A stretch of DNA of 64,000 nt from Gymnogyps californianus (Eukaryota; Chordata; Aves; Accipitriformes; Cathartidae): the NCBI RefSeq assembly GCF_018139145.2, contig NC_059471.1, forward strand, positions 203,069,494-203,133,493, read 5' to 3'. Under the pieces are notes generated by a model, which saw only the letters and a list, made by a program, of their open reading frames with translations, was not told the DNA's origin and made no database searches. How positions within the stretch are numbered: position 1 is the stretch's first letter; every line of letters begins with the position of its first letter. Shown piece after piece: positions 1 to 12,900 of this stretch. Made by a program: the position numbers and the translations under genes.

Positions 1-3000
1 CCATGAAACAAAAAGCACTCTTGTGACACATTCTGTACACAAAACAAACCTCATTAAAGGATGCATGGAATTTTCATCAGAATTTCCTCCTGCCTCACTG
101 TGTGCCTATGACAACAATATATAAATTGAGAGTATTTTCAGAAAAAGTTGAACTAACGTTCAAAAGCACCTAAATGACTGGTGAGTCAGCACACATTTCA
201 CAGAGAAATCCTAATGGCAGAGACACAGAAACAGTCTTTGTATTTTGTCTCAATATGGCACTACAGACTCAGCTCAAAGATGCAATAAGGTCACAGCTCA
301 ATAACTGCACACAGGTGCTGGGGACCACAATGCCCGTTATGCCACATCAGATGCAGGTAGAAGCTTTAGGTGCATGTCATTTGCCATGAAATATTATTAG
401 AAGAGTGAGGGATCAATGAGCTGGACAGGAGTCTGCCACTAGTGTGTTCTGCTGCAAGACTTGATCGATACTAGTTGTTCTGTATAAATTTCTGTTGTGT
501 AAATGAAGCTGTAGCCTTTACCATACATTAGGACAGTGTCACCAAAAAAATGACCTGAGACAGAAGGTGAAATAGTACAGCATTGCAGAAATCTCCCTCC
601 TGCCCAAAGGGTCCCATAATAACAAATGGACATTTCCACAGTGTAGGATCTGTGAGCGAGAAAAGAAAGTTTATGCACCAAAAGTCCTGTTCCTGCCCGC
701 AATCCAAGGACCGCTGCTTTATGAAACTTCTCTCAGACTCTGACCTCATGTCCAGTTGCAGATAGTTTGTTTTGTTGTAGCTTCTTGGATAATTTTCAAA
801 ACTATCAAAATGAAATAATATCATAGCATCTCTTCTTTCCCCAGAAAATTCCTATAGGTCTAAGACCAGCAGCCATACTGAGAACCTTTAGTTATCTGAA
901 TCAACATTTTGTTATAAATATGTCTAACGTGTAGCAGGAGAAACATTCTCACATCTGCGCTGGGTGCTCCTAGGAGTACGCATATTTATTTCTAGGTATC
1001 AGTGAGACATTTTTCATAATATACAAGCGTATCAATAAAATACCATCTTGGAAGGTTTCTAAACAGTCATGTTATTACATGTCCAGGTATGCTAAAAATG
1101 GATTTAGGCTCTGAAAGTGCTAGCCCCACTGCTGGGTGCCTATAAAACCCCCAGTATGTGGGTCTGCAATAAAGTAGTGAAGAACTAGCCCCCTTTCCTT
1201 CACTTCCACAATAAAGCAAAAAAAGGGCATGAAGGGGGATAGGAAAGTCAAGTCGGAAAAGAAAACAAATTCGGCTGAAATCTTTGTCACTCATTTCCAA
1301 TCCTTCCTCAGATTTTAGTAATTTCACTACTCAGTTTTTGTCTTGTATTTTCATTCTTCCTCCCCACCTGCGCAGAGCACAGTAGGTGGCAAAATGTCTT
1401 CTTAACTTAGGATTTCACTTACAGTTAAGTGGACAAAAAAAAACATAAGGCAGACTGCGTTCCCTGTAAAAGGTAGAAAGCTGAAGAACTAGAGATGAGT
1501 CTCCTGAAAGTCTGCAATAATCACTGTATACACTACAATTTCAGTGAGAATTTCAGAAAGAGGAGACATACAGTATTTTCCCTGCCAGAAGTTGTAAATA
1601 TTGGATCAAAACCTTACAAAAAATTCGGCTCTCCCCTCAAGTCACAGCACTAATCTGATACTAAACTGCGTTATTTAAACGTGAAGCAGAGTTACATTTA
1701 GGACTCCTCCTGGGTGCCACTCTATTGAGGCAACCCACCTTCCAACGTGGCCTACTATAAAGTAATATATCACCCTATCACCATGCAAAAGTAGCTTAAC
1801 AAATGTACCAGATCAGAACAATGGATATTTGAAACTGCTCTGTGAAGATTATACTTGTTTTTTCATCCAAGCAGCAAAAAAACCCAAAACCCCAACCAAA
1901 CAAGAACAAAATCCAAATTTATGACTCCTACTGATACTATAGCTGAAAAACAAACAAAAAGAAAACCCCAAAAAACCAAACCAGTAAACTTTTCCTTTTT
2001 ATACTAGTTTTGCCTTGTTTCATTACTAGGTGACACCTCCCACACTCTTCACTCCCTTCCCCCCCCCCAAAATAGCCCCAAAATTTCATGGATTGGACTT
2101 GGTGGACACAAAGGAAAGGTTACTTTAGTCATGTGAGCTCAGTGGCATGAAACAAATTGTTAAAAAGAGGTAAAACAAGCTTTTCAATCTCAGCTTTGAT
2201 ACCATGTAATGCATTGCTCACACTTAGTGAGCATGGAACTCAACGCTCACTTGCTCAGTTGCAGAAGTTTCAAAAGAAAACACTAAATTTGATTCACATT
2301 AAATCTCTAACACTCCATAGAAAGCTGTGCCTACAGATGTGGCTATTAACAAGTAGTTTAAGCTTTCTGGCTATCAGTTCGCTTAAAATATGTATAAGAA
2401 AACCTACAAAAAAATAAGATAGACATACCTTAACACCATCTAGCTGACGATGGTAATTAATGTAACCATGGGGCTTTCTGTTTTGGCAGTGAGGGGGATG
2501 GCATCAGGGGAAGGGTTGTAAATATTTTCCTATTCATTCCTTAAAAAGACCCTCTCCCCCACTTTTCCCCTAAACAAAAGACTCAAGCATGCCTTAATTT
2601 ATACATCTTTTGGATGGACAACAGCCCACAGGGAGTATGCAGCTGAAGCAGCATGTGGTAAATCTATTTATTCCTCAGCTTTCTCTAGCATTCCTCACTG
2701 AAAAGCTTACATTATATTAGTGTTACATACCACCAGTTAGTTTAAATAAAACATATGCATTTAAGATTTTCATTGATCCTGTCACTTCAAAGGCAGTTTT
2801 CCTCCTTTCTTTAAGAAAACAGCAGGAGAGGGAAAACCCACAATCAAACCTGCCTGAGAATGTGAACTAATGAGACCCTCTATTTAAAGATCCTTGTTGC
2901 TTCAAGCCCAGTTGAAAGCAGTTGTTTTACAGTTCTTGTCTGTCCTCCTAGTGGACAATGAAAAATGATTAATGAAGTATTTGTTGTTATTTTTACAGCT

Positions 3001-3853
3001 TTGCAGCAGTGCCATGCAATGTGAAAGCAGGGCTATGTTTTGATGACAACATGCTATCTGGTACCACAAGAATCTGTATTTTGTTACAGTCTGAACATCT
3101 GATTAATGCTTACAAGGTCACAAGCAGTGTTATCTTAAAAACACTAATTTCAGATGAGCAGGTGTTCAGAAGCATCACATACCTTGACAGATCCCAATAA
3201 GACAGAACCAAACAGGTAAAATCTGCTTCTATCTCAACGTGGGTTGCCAAGAAAGCAGTTTTGACAACCTAAACCTTTAATACGGAAGCTGCTAACAGAA
3301 GTATTATGTTACAAACTGCAAGGCATGTTTCCTTGCAGACAAAAAAAAAAAATTAAAAAAAAGCTAACACCTCTGCTGCAGGAGATTCAGAATACTAGTC
3401 AAGGACTTTTCTGCTGTCTCACTGAAACCTTACTTTATAGAAAAAACCTCAACCACATACTTCCCCATTTTATACAGGGAGAGTGGCTGATATGTATGAC
3501 ATGAAAGATCAATCTGATGCCTATAAGCAACCTGCAATTGATTCCATATCCTGGGCATGTCATTGATGAAGACAAGTAAACATCACTTAAATAGATCAGT
3601 TCAATTTGCTACTAATTACAATTTAACTAAGGTGTTCAAATTACACCATGCACATTTTCATAATGAAAACATTTAATAAAATATGGGCATGGCAATGGCA
3701 TGTTTTTCCAGTTCCTAGTCAAATGTAAAGAAACCCCAAGCCAAGTGTTCCATAAACTGATGAAGTTAACTGCTACACCTAGAATAAATTTTTGACATCC
3801 AGTGTTGAAATCATCTTTTTCTTAATTGCAAAGAAGTCCTAACCAATACTTAC
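1..3853. other. BCAP29 downstream intron, left edge of window; no exon recognised
   Basis: This stretch lies 3' of the last BCAP29 exon I can place. That exon ends in a clear donor (ggtaagt on the minus strand), so at least one more coding exon must follow. I searched the minus strand for the conserved heptad-rich tail of the family (a stretch like KEYDxLLKEHSELQ) and for a phase-1 acceptor, and found neither. The sequence is AT-rich, with A-runs and several short chance reading frames. It is most simply the start of a long intron. Confidence 0.55.
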
Positions 3854-3965
3854 CATTTGAGGTCTTCTGTAGCTCTGCTTTCAAATGTTCAACTTCCTTC
3901 TTCAACTTTTCATCAGTTGCTTCCACCAACTCTTTGTTTTTACTGCTTCCTTTTTCACTCAAGGC
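3854..3965 (-). CDS. BCAP29: BCAP29 fifth coding exon (last one found)
   Basis: 112 nt encoding ALSEKGSSKNKELVEA, then KLKKEVEHLKAELQKTSN (residues 161-197) plus one base. It is a charged coiled coil that lines up without gaps with the human stretch around KKLVEDQEKLKTELRKTSD. The acceptor is tttttaatag and the donor is gtaagt. Coil sequence diverges quickly, so identity is lower than in the membrane exons, but phase and the LK/EL heptads fit. Confidence 0.88.
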
Positions 3966-6900
3966 CTATTAAAAACCACAGTTGCTACAATTAATTTTGT
4001 TTTCATTAGTCTGACATTAATGCCAAACAACCAGAGAATGTCAGCCTTGATCTTGCAAAGTGACAAGTTTTATCAAGTGTCAACATGACACAGGCAGATA
4101 CTCAGTCATTCGGGGGCGGGGAAGAGAGAAAAATGGTCACTGTTTTAAGTTGATAATAATGGCATACTTGTAATAGTATGGCATTATCTCCTGTGTAAGA
4201 GTACTTTGTATCTCTGCATTAAGCCCACAACTTCTGTTTAGGTTATAAATGGCTTTTCCAGAAGACATGCACTGGGACTGCAAGTGCCAGAACACTGCCA
4301 TGTTTATGTGCAACTTGTTCTAGTAATTTATTCTGATTTAAATCATGTAATACATCACAAATCTCTCCTTGTAGGTTTGCAGCTACTTCTTCAATCTTCA
4401 GAACACCTCAATACGCAGATTAGATTTCCACTGAAATTCAAGAAAAAACTAGGAAAGGATTCAGGAAGAGCCCTTTAAGTACTGGACACAAGAACAGTAT
4501 ACTCCCTGTACTGTGAAAATGTGGGCACTACTATACTTACGCACACTCTTATCATTAAGGCAATTGCTATTGATGACTTAAAGTATCATACATTAAGGAT
4601 TAGATGCCATAATTAGATCCTTTGCTCATCTAGCATCTATTATCCAACCAAGCACCATCTCTGTTACGAAAATGGCAAAAGTAGTGGTAAATGCTTAATG
4701 GGAAAAAGAAAAGTAGAACAACTGAGATGAACAGCTGTTAGGTGAACTCATGATATCAGAGCTTACAGGGCACAGGTGGGAGCAGAGGAGAAAGATTACT
4801 TTAGGAAGAAGGAAAAGAACAGTTTATAAAGACTGGTAAACAATCCAAAGAAAAGAGCTGAAGAAAGTTTTCCAGAAGCTATTTAACCAAAGAGCAGAGA
4901 TTGCATTTGACTGCTGGTAACAAAACCATAGTCAATTTGTCATAAAATTGGCCACAGATTGCCTCCTTTACTTTGTGTTCACCCCCTTCTATTAATACAC
5001 AAATAGTTATTTCTGTAAAATTTTATCTTAAGTCCTATGCTCCATGGAACCTCTGAACAGGAGACAGTGCAGACCTAGCACACTAGAGTAGACTTACAGT
5101 ATTTATACTTACAGCTAGTGCCCTATATGCAATTGCTCTTGCCTGCCTCTGATGGTGGAATGAAGCACACTTGTAAATGAACACAAATGCAAGGGCCAAG
5201 CCACAGAGGAACCTAAGTCACAGTATCACTATAAAGTTAAAATAAACCAATTCTGAACACTTTGCATCTCCAGTGCAATGGAGATCCAGCCACAGCGTGC
5301 TGGCTGTACCTGTGGCTACCACTGTTTTTGCAAACCATGCAACCAAACACACAAATAGAAGCAGACAGAAACACAGTTTCCAGTTTCTGGCTATCACTTA
5401 CAAGCAGCTAAGAGAATGTGTTGCTAAGAGAATGTGAAAGCAGAACAAAAAGAGGACTTTTGGCCAAATCCCAACAGGACAGAGAGGGGGAAAAAAAAAA
5501 AAAAAAATGTACCAGTATGCAGTAAAGAGACAAATTCCATGGCTGAAGGAGGGAGTCTGGATCATTTTGACAAAATACCAAATCCTAAAATTTTGGAATC
5601 ATTTCATACTTGGGAAATACCTAACACACACTCTAGTAATCCTTGTTTTACAACACCTCTCAAAACAACTGGATTTCTTTGCATCCCTTCTAGTACTTTT
5701 TGACCAGAGTCTGTTCTCTTTGTCTGAAGATTTACTGCAAAAAAATTACAGTGCTGGTAACCATAGACACTGCTCCAGACACACTGGAAGGAAACCTGTA
5801 CACATCTGCAGTGAATTTTGTTTTGATAATGTGCCAGACTGAAGCATGCTGTAAAAGTCTTCATACCCTGCATATCTGCACTCTAGCTTATGGTTCAATC
5901 TCTTCCAACAGAATTCAAACTAACCAGTTATGAGAAAAGATTTCATACATTTGTCTTTATTACCTTTGCTGACTTCCCTTCCCGCATGCAACTGTATATT
6001 GAACCACAACAGACAAATGATAGCTTAATTTTCTCTATTCTTCTCATAAAAATAACATATTTTTGGTCCATTGGTGGTTCTTTTAAGTAAGAAATTTTTG
6101 GCAATATCCTCATTAATACTACAGCAGTACCTTACTGAGAAAGGAAGGTATTAGGAAACTGGCTGACCCACCATAAAAATAGATGCAAGAATACAAAATA
6201 CAATAAATACAAAAGACCAATTTTACAAGTTAGAAGAGACATTTCAGGACTGGAGCAAATCCTATTTAGAAGAAACAGCCAGCACGAGAACAGCTATATT
6301 GTAGCCTTTTCCATACTGGACTGCTATAGCCCTGACCTAAACAGCCAACTGTTTAGGATAAAAAGAATAAAATTAGTGTCTTCCTTTACTCTGCTATGAT
6401 TAAATTCAGAGAGATATGTTAAGAATATATTACTACTTTAATGAAATTTGTACGGGAAAGACAGAACTTCATTTATTTGGATTACTTTAGTCTGCTTTGT
6501 TAATAAAATGCTACTGAAATTTGTATTCAGTATTCTGAATTACATATTGTAAGAACATTGTTCTTCCTTTTTCCACCAGAAGAAAAAAAATGAACGAACA
6601 TTATTCCGTAGCAAACCAGCCCCAGAGTATTTTGTACTAACTACTTGCTGTATAAGGAAATAACTAAAAAAGTTCAAAGATACCTCCTGCAACCTTTCAT
6701 TCTCGGCCATGTATTTTTTGGCTGCTTCAGTAGCATCGTTTACTTGCGTTTCCAGAGCTGCATGAGATGCCATCCCTTTTGCCAACTGAGTAAGAAGGGT
6801 AACAGTACGTCTCAATACACTGGTGAAGAAACACAGTGAACAGCACAGTAATTCACAGCACAAATTAAACAAACAAACAAACAAAAAAAAAAACCCCAAA

Positions 6901-9900
6901 AAACCCAAAACAACCCCTTCTCTCTCTGCATTAGATGTGAAAACAAAACCACAAGAGGACTGTTTAAGCACCTGAAGGGAAACATCCAGGCTCATCGATG
7001 ACAAAATAATAGTAAAATAAGAGACTGAAAAGATTTTCATCCATCAAAAATCTGATTTTTACCTGATGCGGAAACCTCCTCCTCCCAAAAACCCACAGCT
7101 ATTAAGGGGTCAGAGACCTGCTTGCTTAAAGGCTGAAATACTCTTACATGACCTAGAGTTTTAAATAGGATGGATCTCTGAATACAAAACCTAAGCAACA
7201 CACTATGATAATGAGTACAATGCAAAAAAAACCCCAAACCCTGAAACTTTATAAAAGGCCTTACAAGAATAAAATTAGCAATGTGAGCATATTAATCTTC
7301 AAAGTACTCTGTCAATACTGTGTAAATCAGAATATGCATGAACGTCAGCACTCATATGGCACCTCAAATCTAAGCTTTGCCAATACCTCCCTTGATTTGA
7401 TCTAGTGATTGCCTCTTTGCATCACTACTTTTGTTATTCATCTTGGAGTCTTTCAAAGCAGTATGTTGCTGAATCAAGGAAAGGCCAAAGCAACACTGAA
7501 TTAAATTAATTCCTGTAATATAACTATGCAGCTGCTCGTCAAAAGAAATTTGAAAATCCAACTAATTGGCTTTTTCATAAGTGAAAGCATATTAACAGAC
7601 CTTTTGGCTTTCAAGGTAAGCCCTCCCCCCTGCTTTTTCATTGAAAGCTCATTTTCTTGCTTTTTTTTTTGGTTTCAATAAAAAAGTTAAGGTCCCCATG
7701 TCATTACTTTTCCAAGGGTTAGCATGTTTTACTATTGCTTATTAATTTATAGATGCAGCAGTCAGAAGACAGTAAAACATCATTACTAAAACAGAATCAC
7801 AGAATAATGCAGGTTGAAAGGGGCTTCCAGACGTCATCCTGTCCAAGCTCCTGCCCAAAGCAGGGACAGGTTGAGCAGATTGCTCAGAAGCTTGTCCAGT
7901 TCAGTTCCCACCATCTCCAATGATGGAGATTCCACTGTCTCTCAGGGTGCTTGTTCCAGTGTTTGATTGCTCTTGATAGCGGAAAAAGTACTTTTTACCA
8001 CAAGTCAGAATTTCCCAGGTTCCTGGCCTGTTGCCTCTTGTCATTCCTGTGTGGATCCACCGAGAAGAGTTGGCTCCATCTTCTCTGCATCCTACCACTA
8101 GATAGCTGTAGAAAGCAATAGAATCTCCCCTTCAATGTCTCTTTTTCTGGCTGAAGCCAAGCTCCCTCATCCTCTCCTCATAAGTCACATGTTTCAGCCC
8201 CCAACCTTCTCCGTACCCTGCTGCAGTACTCCAGTATTTTGGGGAGTCAAAACTGGACACAGTCCGGCAGCTGCAGTACCACATGTGCCAAACAGAGGGG
8301 AATAACCACTTCTCTTGACCTGCTGACTACACCCTTGCTATTACAGCTTAATACATGATTGGCTGTCTACCAGGACCCCCTGGTCCTTTTCTTCAAAGCT
8401 GCTTTCTACCCAGCCAGCCAGTCAGTTTCCAGCCCGGATGCTATACGTGGTTATCCTATAAGATGTCAGACTTTGCATTTGCCTTTCTTGAACTTCATGA
8501 GATTTCTGGCAGCACATTTCTCCAACCTGTCCAGCTCCCTCTGAATAGCAGCCCTGCCCTCCAAGATATCAACCACTCTGATTTGGTACTGTCTGCAAAC
8601 TTGCTGAGAGCACATTCAATCCCATCATCCATGTTGTTAATAAGGACATTAAACAGTATTGAGCCCAGTACCAACCCGTGAGGGGCACCAGCTGGAATTT
8701 GCATTATCATCATCCTTTGAGCCCAAAGGCCCAGGGAATTTTCCACCCACTTTTTTCTCCACTTCTCCAGCCCATATCTGTCCACAGTTTGGCTATCAGG
8801 ATACCACAAGAGACTATGTCAAAGGCCTTGCTACAGGCACACAACATCCACTACTCTGCCCTTTATCCACACAGCCAGTCATCTCATTGCAGAAGGCAAC
8901 AGGGATGATCAGGCATGATCTCCCCTCAGTAAATCCGTGCTGGCTGTTCCAAGTCATTGTATCCTTCATGTCCCTGGAAATAGCTTTGAGTAAGATTTGC
9001 TCCATAACCTTTCCAGGGAGGTGAGGCTGATCAGTCTCTAGTTCCTTACATCCTGCTTTTTGTCCTTCTTGAAGACAGGTGCAATGTTTGCCTTTTTGCA
9101 GTGACCAGGATCCTCCCCTGATGACCACGATCTTTCAAAGATGACAGAGTATGGCCTTGCAATGACATTGGCCAACTCCCTCTGCACGCAAGGATGCATC
9201 CCATCCTAGGACGCCATGGACTTCTGTATGCCCGATCTCCTTAAGTACTCCTTAGCTGCATCTTCCGCTACTGTGGGTAATGTTACATTCCCCACCAACT
9301 CTCCTAAAAGGCTCAGAGAATTGGGAGGCCAAACAGCAGACCTTACCAGTAAGAAACAATGTAATGTAAGGTTGGTAATAAGACACTCAATGTCTCATTC
9401 TTTTCCACATCCTTTGTCATTTGGTCCCCTGCCCCACTGTTTTCTTTAGCTTTCCTTTTGTTTTCAGCCCTTCTCATCCCTCTCTGGTTCAGCATGGGGT
9501 AAGAGAGGGCCAGACAAGCCTTGGCAGGCTCTCCACATCTCCCAAGACATCAAGTCAGACTAGCAGATGGGTGCTTCTGTCCTACCCAGAGGACAGTCTC
9601 TGGTAACTATGACCCTCCTCTTTTCTGTGCAGTTGGTGGATAAAGGCTCAGCTGGCCCCAATACCTCCACTGATAGAAGGTCATTTTCCTCACCTGTACC
9701 CAGTGTTCTGCAATTGCTGACCCACAGATGGAGAAGAGCTTTTGTTGTGTTGCCAGAAGTGACAAGCTTCCAGCCTCCTCCATTTTGGGAATCTCCATCT
9801 ACCACTCTTCTGGAATTCTTCTATTGGCTGATGTGCTAAAATGAACTAAAACTGACCCAAAGAATGAACTAGGGGCATCCAAGTACTCATTCACACCTAC

Positions 9901-12900
9901 ATGTGGTCTTAACTTGGTTGGGTGATGGTAGTAGCAGTGTAGGATAAGGCAACCCAAGGAACACTTTTTCCCCCTTTTCTGACAGGCATTATGCCTGTTT
10001 AATGGGTAAGCAAAAGGGCTCTACTACAAAAAGTCCTTTGATCTAGCCACTACTGTAGGGGTATTTATTTCTTCTAAATCTTGGTGAAAGGCCAGTAGCC
10101 CAAAAAAGGCCTTAAGCAAACCTCTTCAAGAGCAGATCTTTTTTCCACAATAAAATCTATTAGGGCCACCTGACAAGTTTTTTTCCTTGAAAGCCAAGTG
10201 GGAGTAGGATCCTGGGGGATCACCTTCCAACTCCTGTGTAGGACACAATCCAGCTATTCCTCTCTTGGAGCAGAGATCACAAACATATTTGTGCATATTT
10301 ACTTAACCTTTCTGAAGGAAGACAAAGAACATGATGCATTCCTATCACTATTGTGCAAGGCTACAGCAACCTTTGTTTTTTCCAAAGTTTTCCTGCTCAA
10401 GTTTTGTACTTCTTTATGTACAATGTTCCTCAATGATCAGCTAAAATAGCCAGACATCACTCCAAGGGGAAGAAGTTTGTCAGAAGTCTCTGTGATTCCA
10501 GGCATTTCCTTGTTCTGTGTTCCTCTTGCATATGTAGGCAATGTCAAGCAGCTCACTGAAGGAATTCAGAAGAGGGCCAGCATTCTTTGTCCAGTGTCAC
10601 CATAAACATGTACAAATAGGAAATGGTCTGACCCACATGTCTGTTTCCATTCATTCACATTATCTGTGTCCAATTAGTTCATGTGCTTCTTGCCCAAGTG
10701 AGAAGATCTGCAGGTTGTTGTGGCTACTGTGAAGATTCACAGGTAGTCTTGGCTGCTGCTGCTGGGCAGTACAGAACTGTCCTTTCCATTACCCTGTTTT
10801 ATTAGCTGTATTTAAACATCCTGAAAGGGATACTGCACTTAAGGTCATAATATCATAGTAGGCCAGTTGCCACAAAGTAGTATCTGAAACTTTCCTCAGA
10901 AGCCGGAACATTAGCCTACAGTTCCTAACTTTGAGCTTTAGATGAAGTGGTTTAAGCCAAACTCAAGCTTTGCTTCTTAACACAGCAGGATGCAATAATA
11001 CCAGCTTGCAACATATTAAGATTATTTTAACAGTACTTTAGAGGATTTTTTATTCCAGTTTTCCATGTTCAAACCAAACAAAACATAGGACGTAAGTTTA
11101 AGGAAGGAAATGAGTATTCCCTGAAGAAACTTCTGCAAAATACATGTTTTCTCAAGCATTCAAAATGTTTCCTTCCATGTGTTGCTCACATATCCTTCCA
11201 ATCTTCAAACATTTGTAAGATATTATTTTCCCTGATCTTACTTGCCTCGTAGGCAATCTGCTCACGCTTAATTCTTTAATCTCTTGAAATCGGCCTTCCG
11301 ATCTTTTTTATAGTTGCGTTACTTTGTGTGATAGTTCCTGTAAGAAACGTGCTATGTAGAAATTAGAAAAATGTTATACTTACAGCCAAAGAAATAAGGA
11401 AAAACCTGAGAGATATAGGTTTCTTTGAGATCGGAAGAGTTTCATCTGAATATGATCAAAGACGTTGGTATTGACATTTGCAGCCTTTTCATTCACATGA
11501 ACGGCCGAGTACTTCCTGACTTCTCTAACAGCATCTGCAAACAAAAACAGTTTGTTCTTATTCACACCTGTGGGTATGCATGTATGATAAACCAGACATA
11601 CTACTAGAAATATGTATCTGCACTTTCTGCTGAGCCAACAGGCATCGGACAAATAGTGACATCACTTATGTTATCCATACATTTTAAAGATAGGTCTTGA
11701 TAAATCACTGAAGCAATGTAACATATTTCCAGAGATACGCCACACCATTGCCCAAAACATGCTTGAACAGTCATTTCCAACACTTGCACCCAGCCACCAG
11801 GGATCAGGGCAAAGCAACACACTCTACAAATGTTACCAGAGACCCTACAGACTGTTCAAAATGTCACTACTAACAACTGAATTAAAATCCAGCCAGTGCA
11901 CAAACAGTAAGAGAAGGGAAAAAGAAGAGATGTTTTCTGAAGTATCTGCCTCATATGGAAATTGTTAGATAAGCATGTAGTTTAGTAATGACAGAAGTGT
12001 CCACTTTATGGTTGAATCACAGAGGGAAAAAATTATTTCTATAACATCCATCAAAACAGGAAGACTGTAGCAACACAGCGTTGAACAAACAGAACAGAGG
12101 GGGTAAGCTACACCTCAGCTTTCTTTCATCTGCCTTTCATCCATCTTTCAGCTTCCTTTCATCCGTCATATACTCCTGATAGTTCTGCAGAAGGGCCAAT
12201 ACACTGCCAACACTTTTCAAAGGACAAAATAATTAATTAGGACTTATATCCACATAAAAACAAAACCTAACCCAGTTAAGAGTTCATATTACAATCTGTA
12301 AACTTAAGGTCATCATACATACTTAAGACCAATACAGCACCTAAAATCTCCTCCTGCACGTCAACAAAAATACACATTTCATGACACATCATCAGTTTTT
12401 GCAGAATATTTTGGCCACGTTATTAAATTGCTGCTGCATTTATCTAAGCAGACAAAATCAACTCCAAAGAAAAGCATGTGCAAATAACATCACTTATGAC
12501 TGTCTCTTTTATATTCATAAGTTATTTAGACGGGGGGGAAAAAAGATTTGAAGTGAAACTTCAAACAATGCAACAAAGACTAAGACCAAACAAAAGTCCA
12601 TATCCCTGTGCTATAGGAAGATTCTAGTCCTGCAGTAACCTATCATCTTATGCTATGGGGCAAGCATCTCATCACTGCTTTACTTTAGCCCAAATCTATC
12701 TTTCTGCAAAATCAATGACCATCACCAACTCAAAAGCAAACTTTGGTCAAAGTTTTTGATAGGAGTTCAAGAGAGTAAATGAAATCCATCAGTTCTTAGT
12801 CTTATGCCATCTACTGAAGGATCTACTTCTAAGGGTAATACTAAAGATCATCTAAAATAAAAAAAATTTGCATTTCCAGTACTTTTTTTAATATTAGGAA

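Noticed and set aside
528..824. Minus-strand 98-codon frame considered as the BCAP29 C-terminal exon because of a short SESERSF-like stretch
   Set aside because: There is no convincing acceptor, no heptad pattern and no alignment to the coiled-coil tail on either side.
1067..1380. Minus-strand stretch with KLLKSEEGLEMSDKD considered as a BCAP29 tail exon
   Set aside because: The phase does not fit the preceding exon, and the resemblance is limited to charged residues.
6540..7040. 166-codon minus-strand frame as a separate gene
   Set aside because: It is the fourth BCAP29 exon (6684-6819) read through into intron on both sides.
8355..9128. Plus-strand frames of 108 and 121 codons in the CR1 region
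   Set aside because: They are antisense shadows of the minus-strand CR1 reverse-transcriptase relic.
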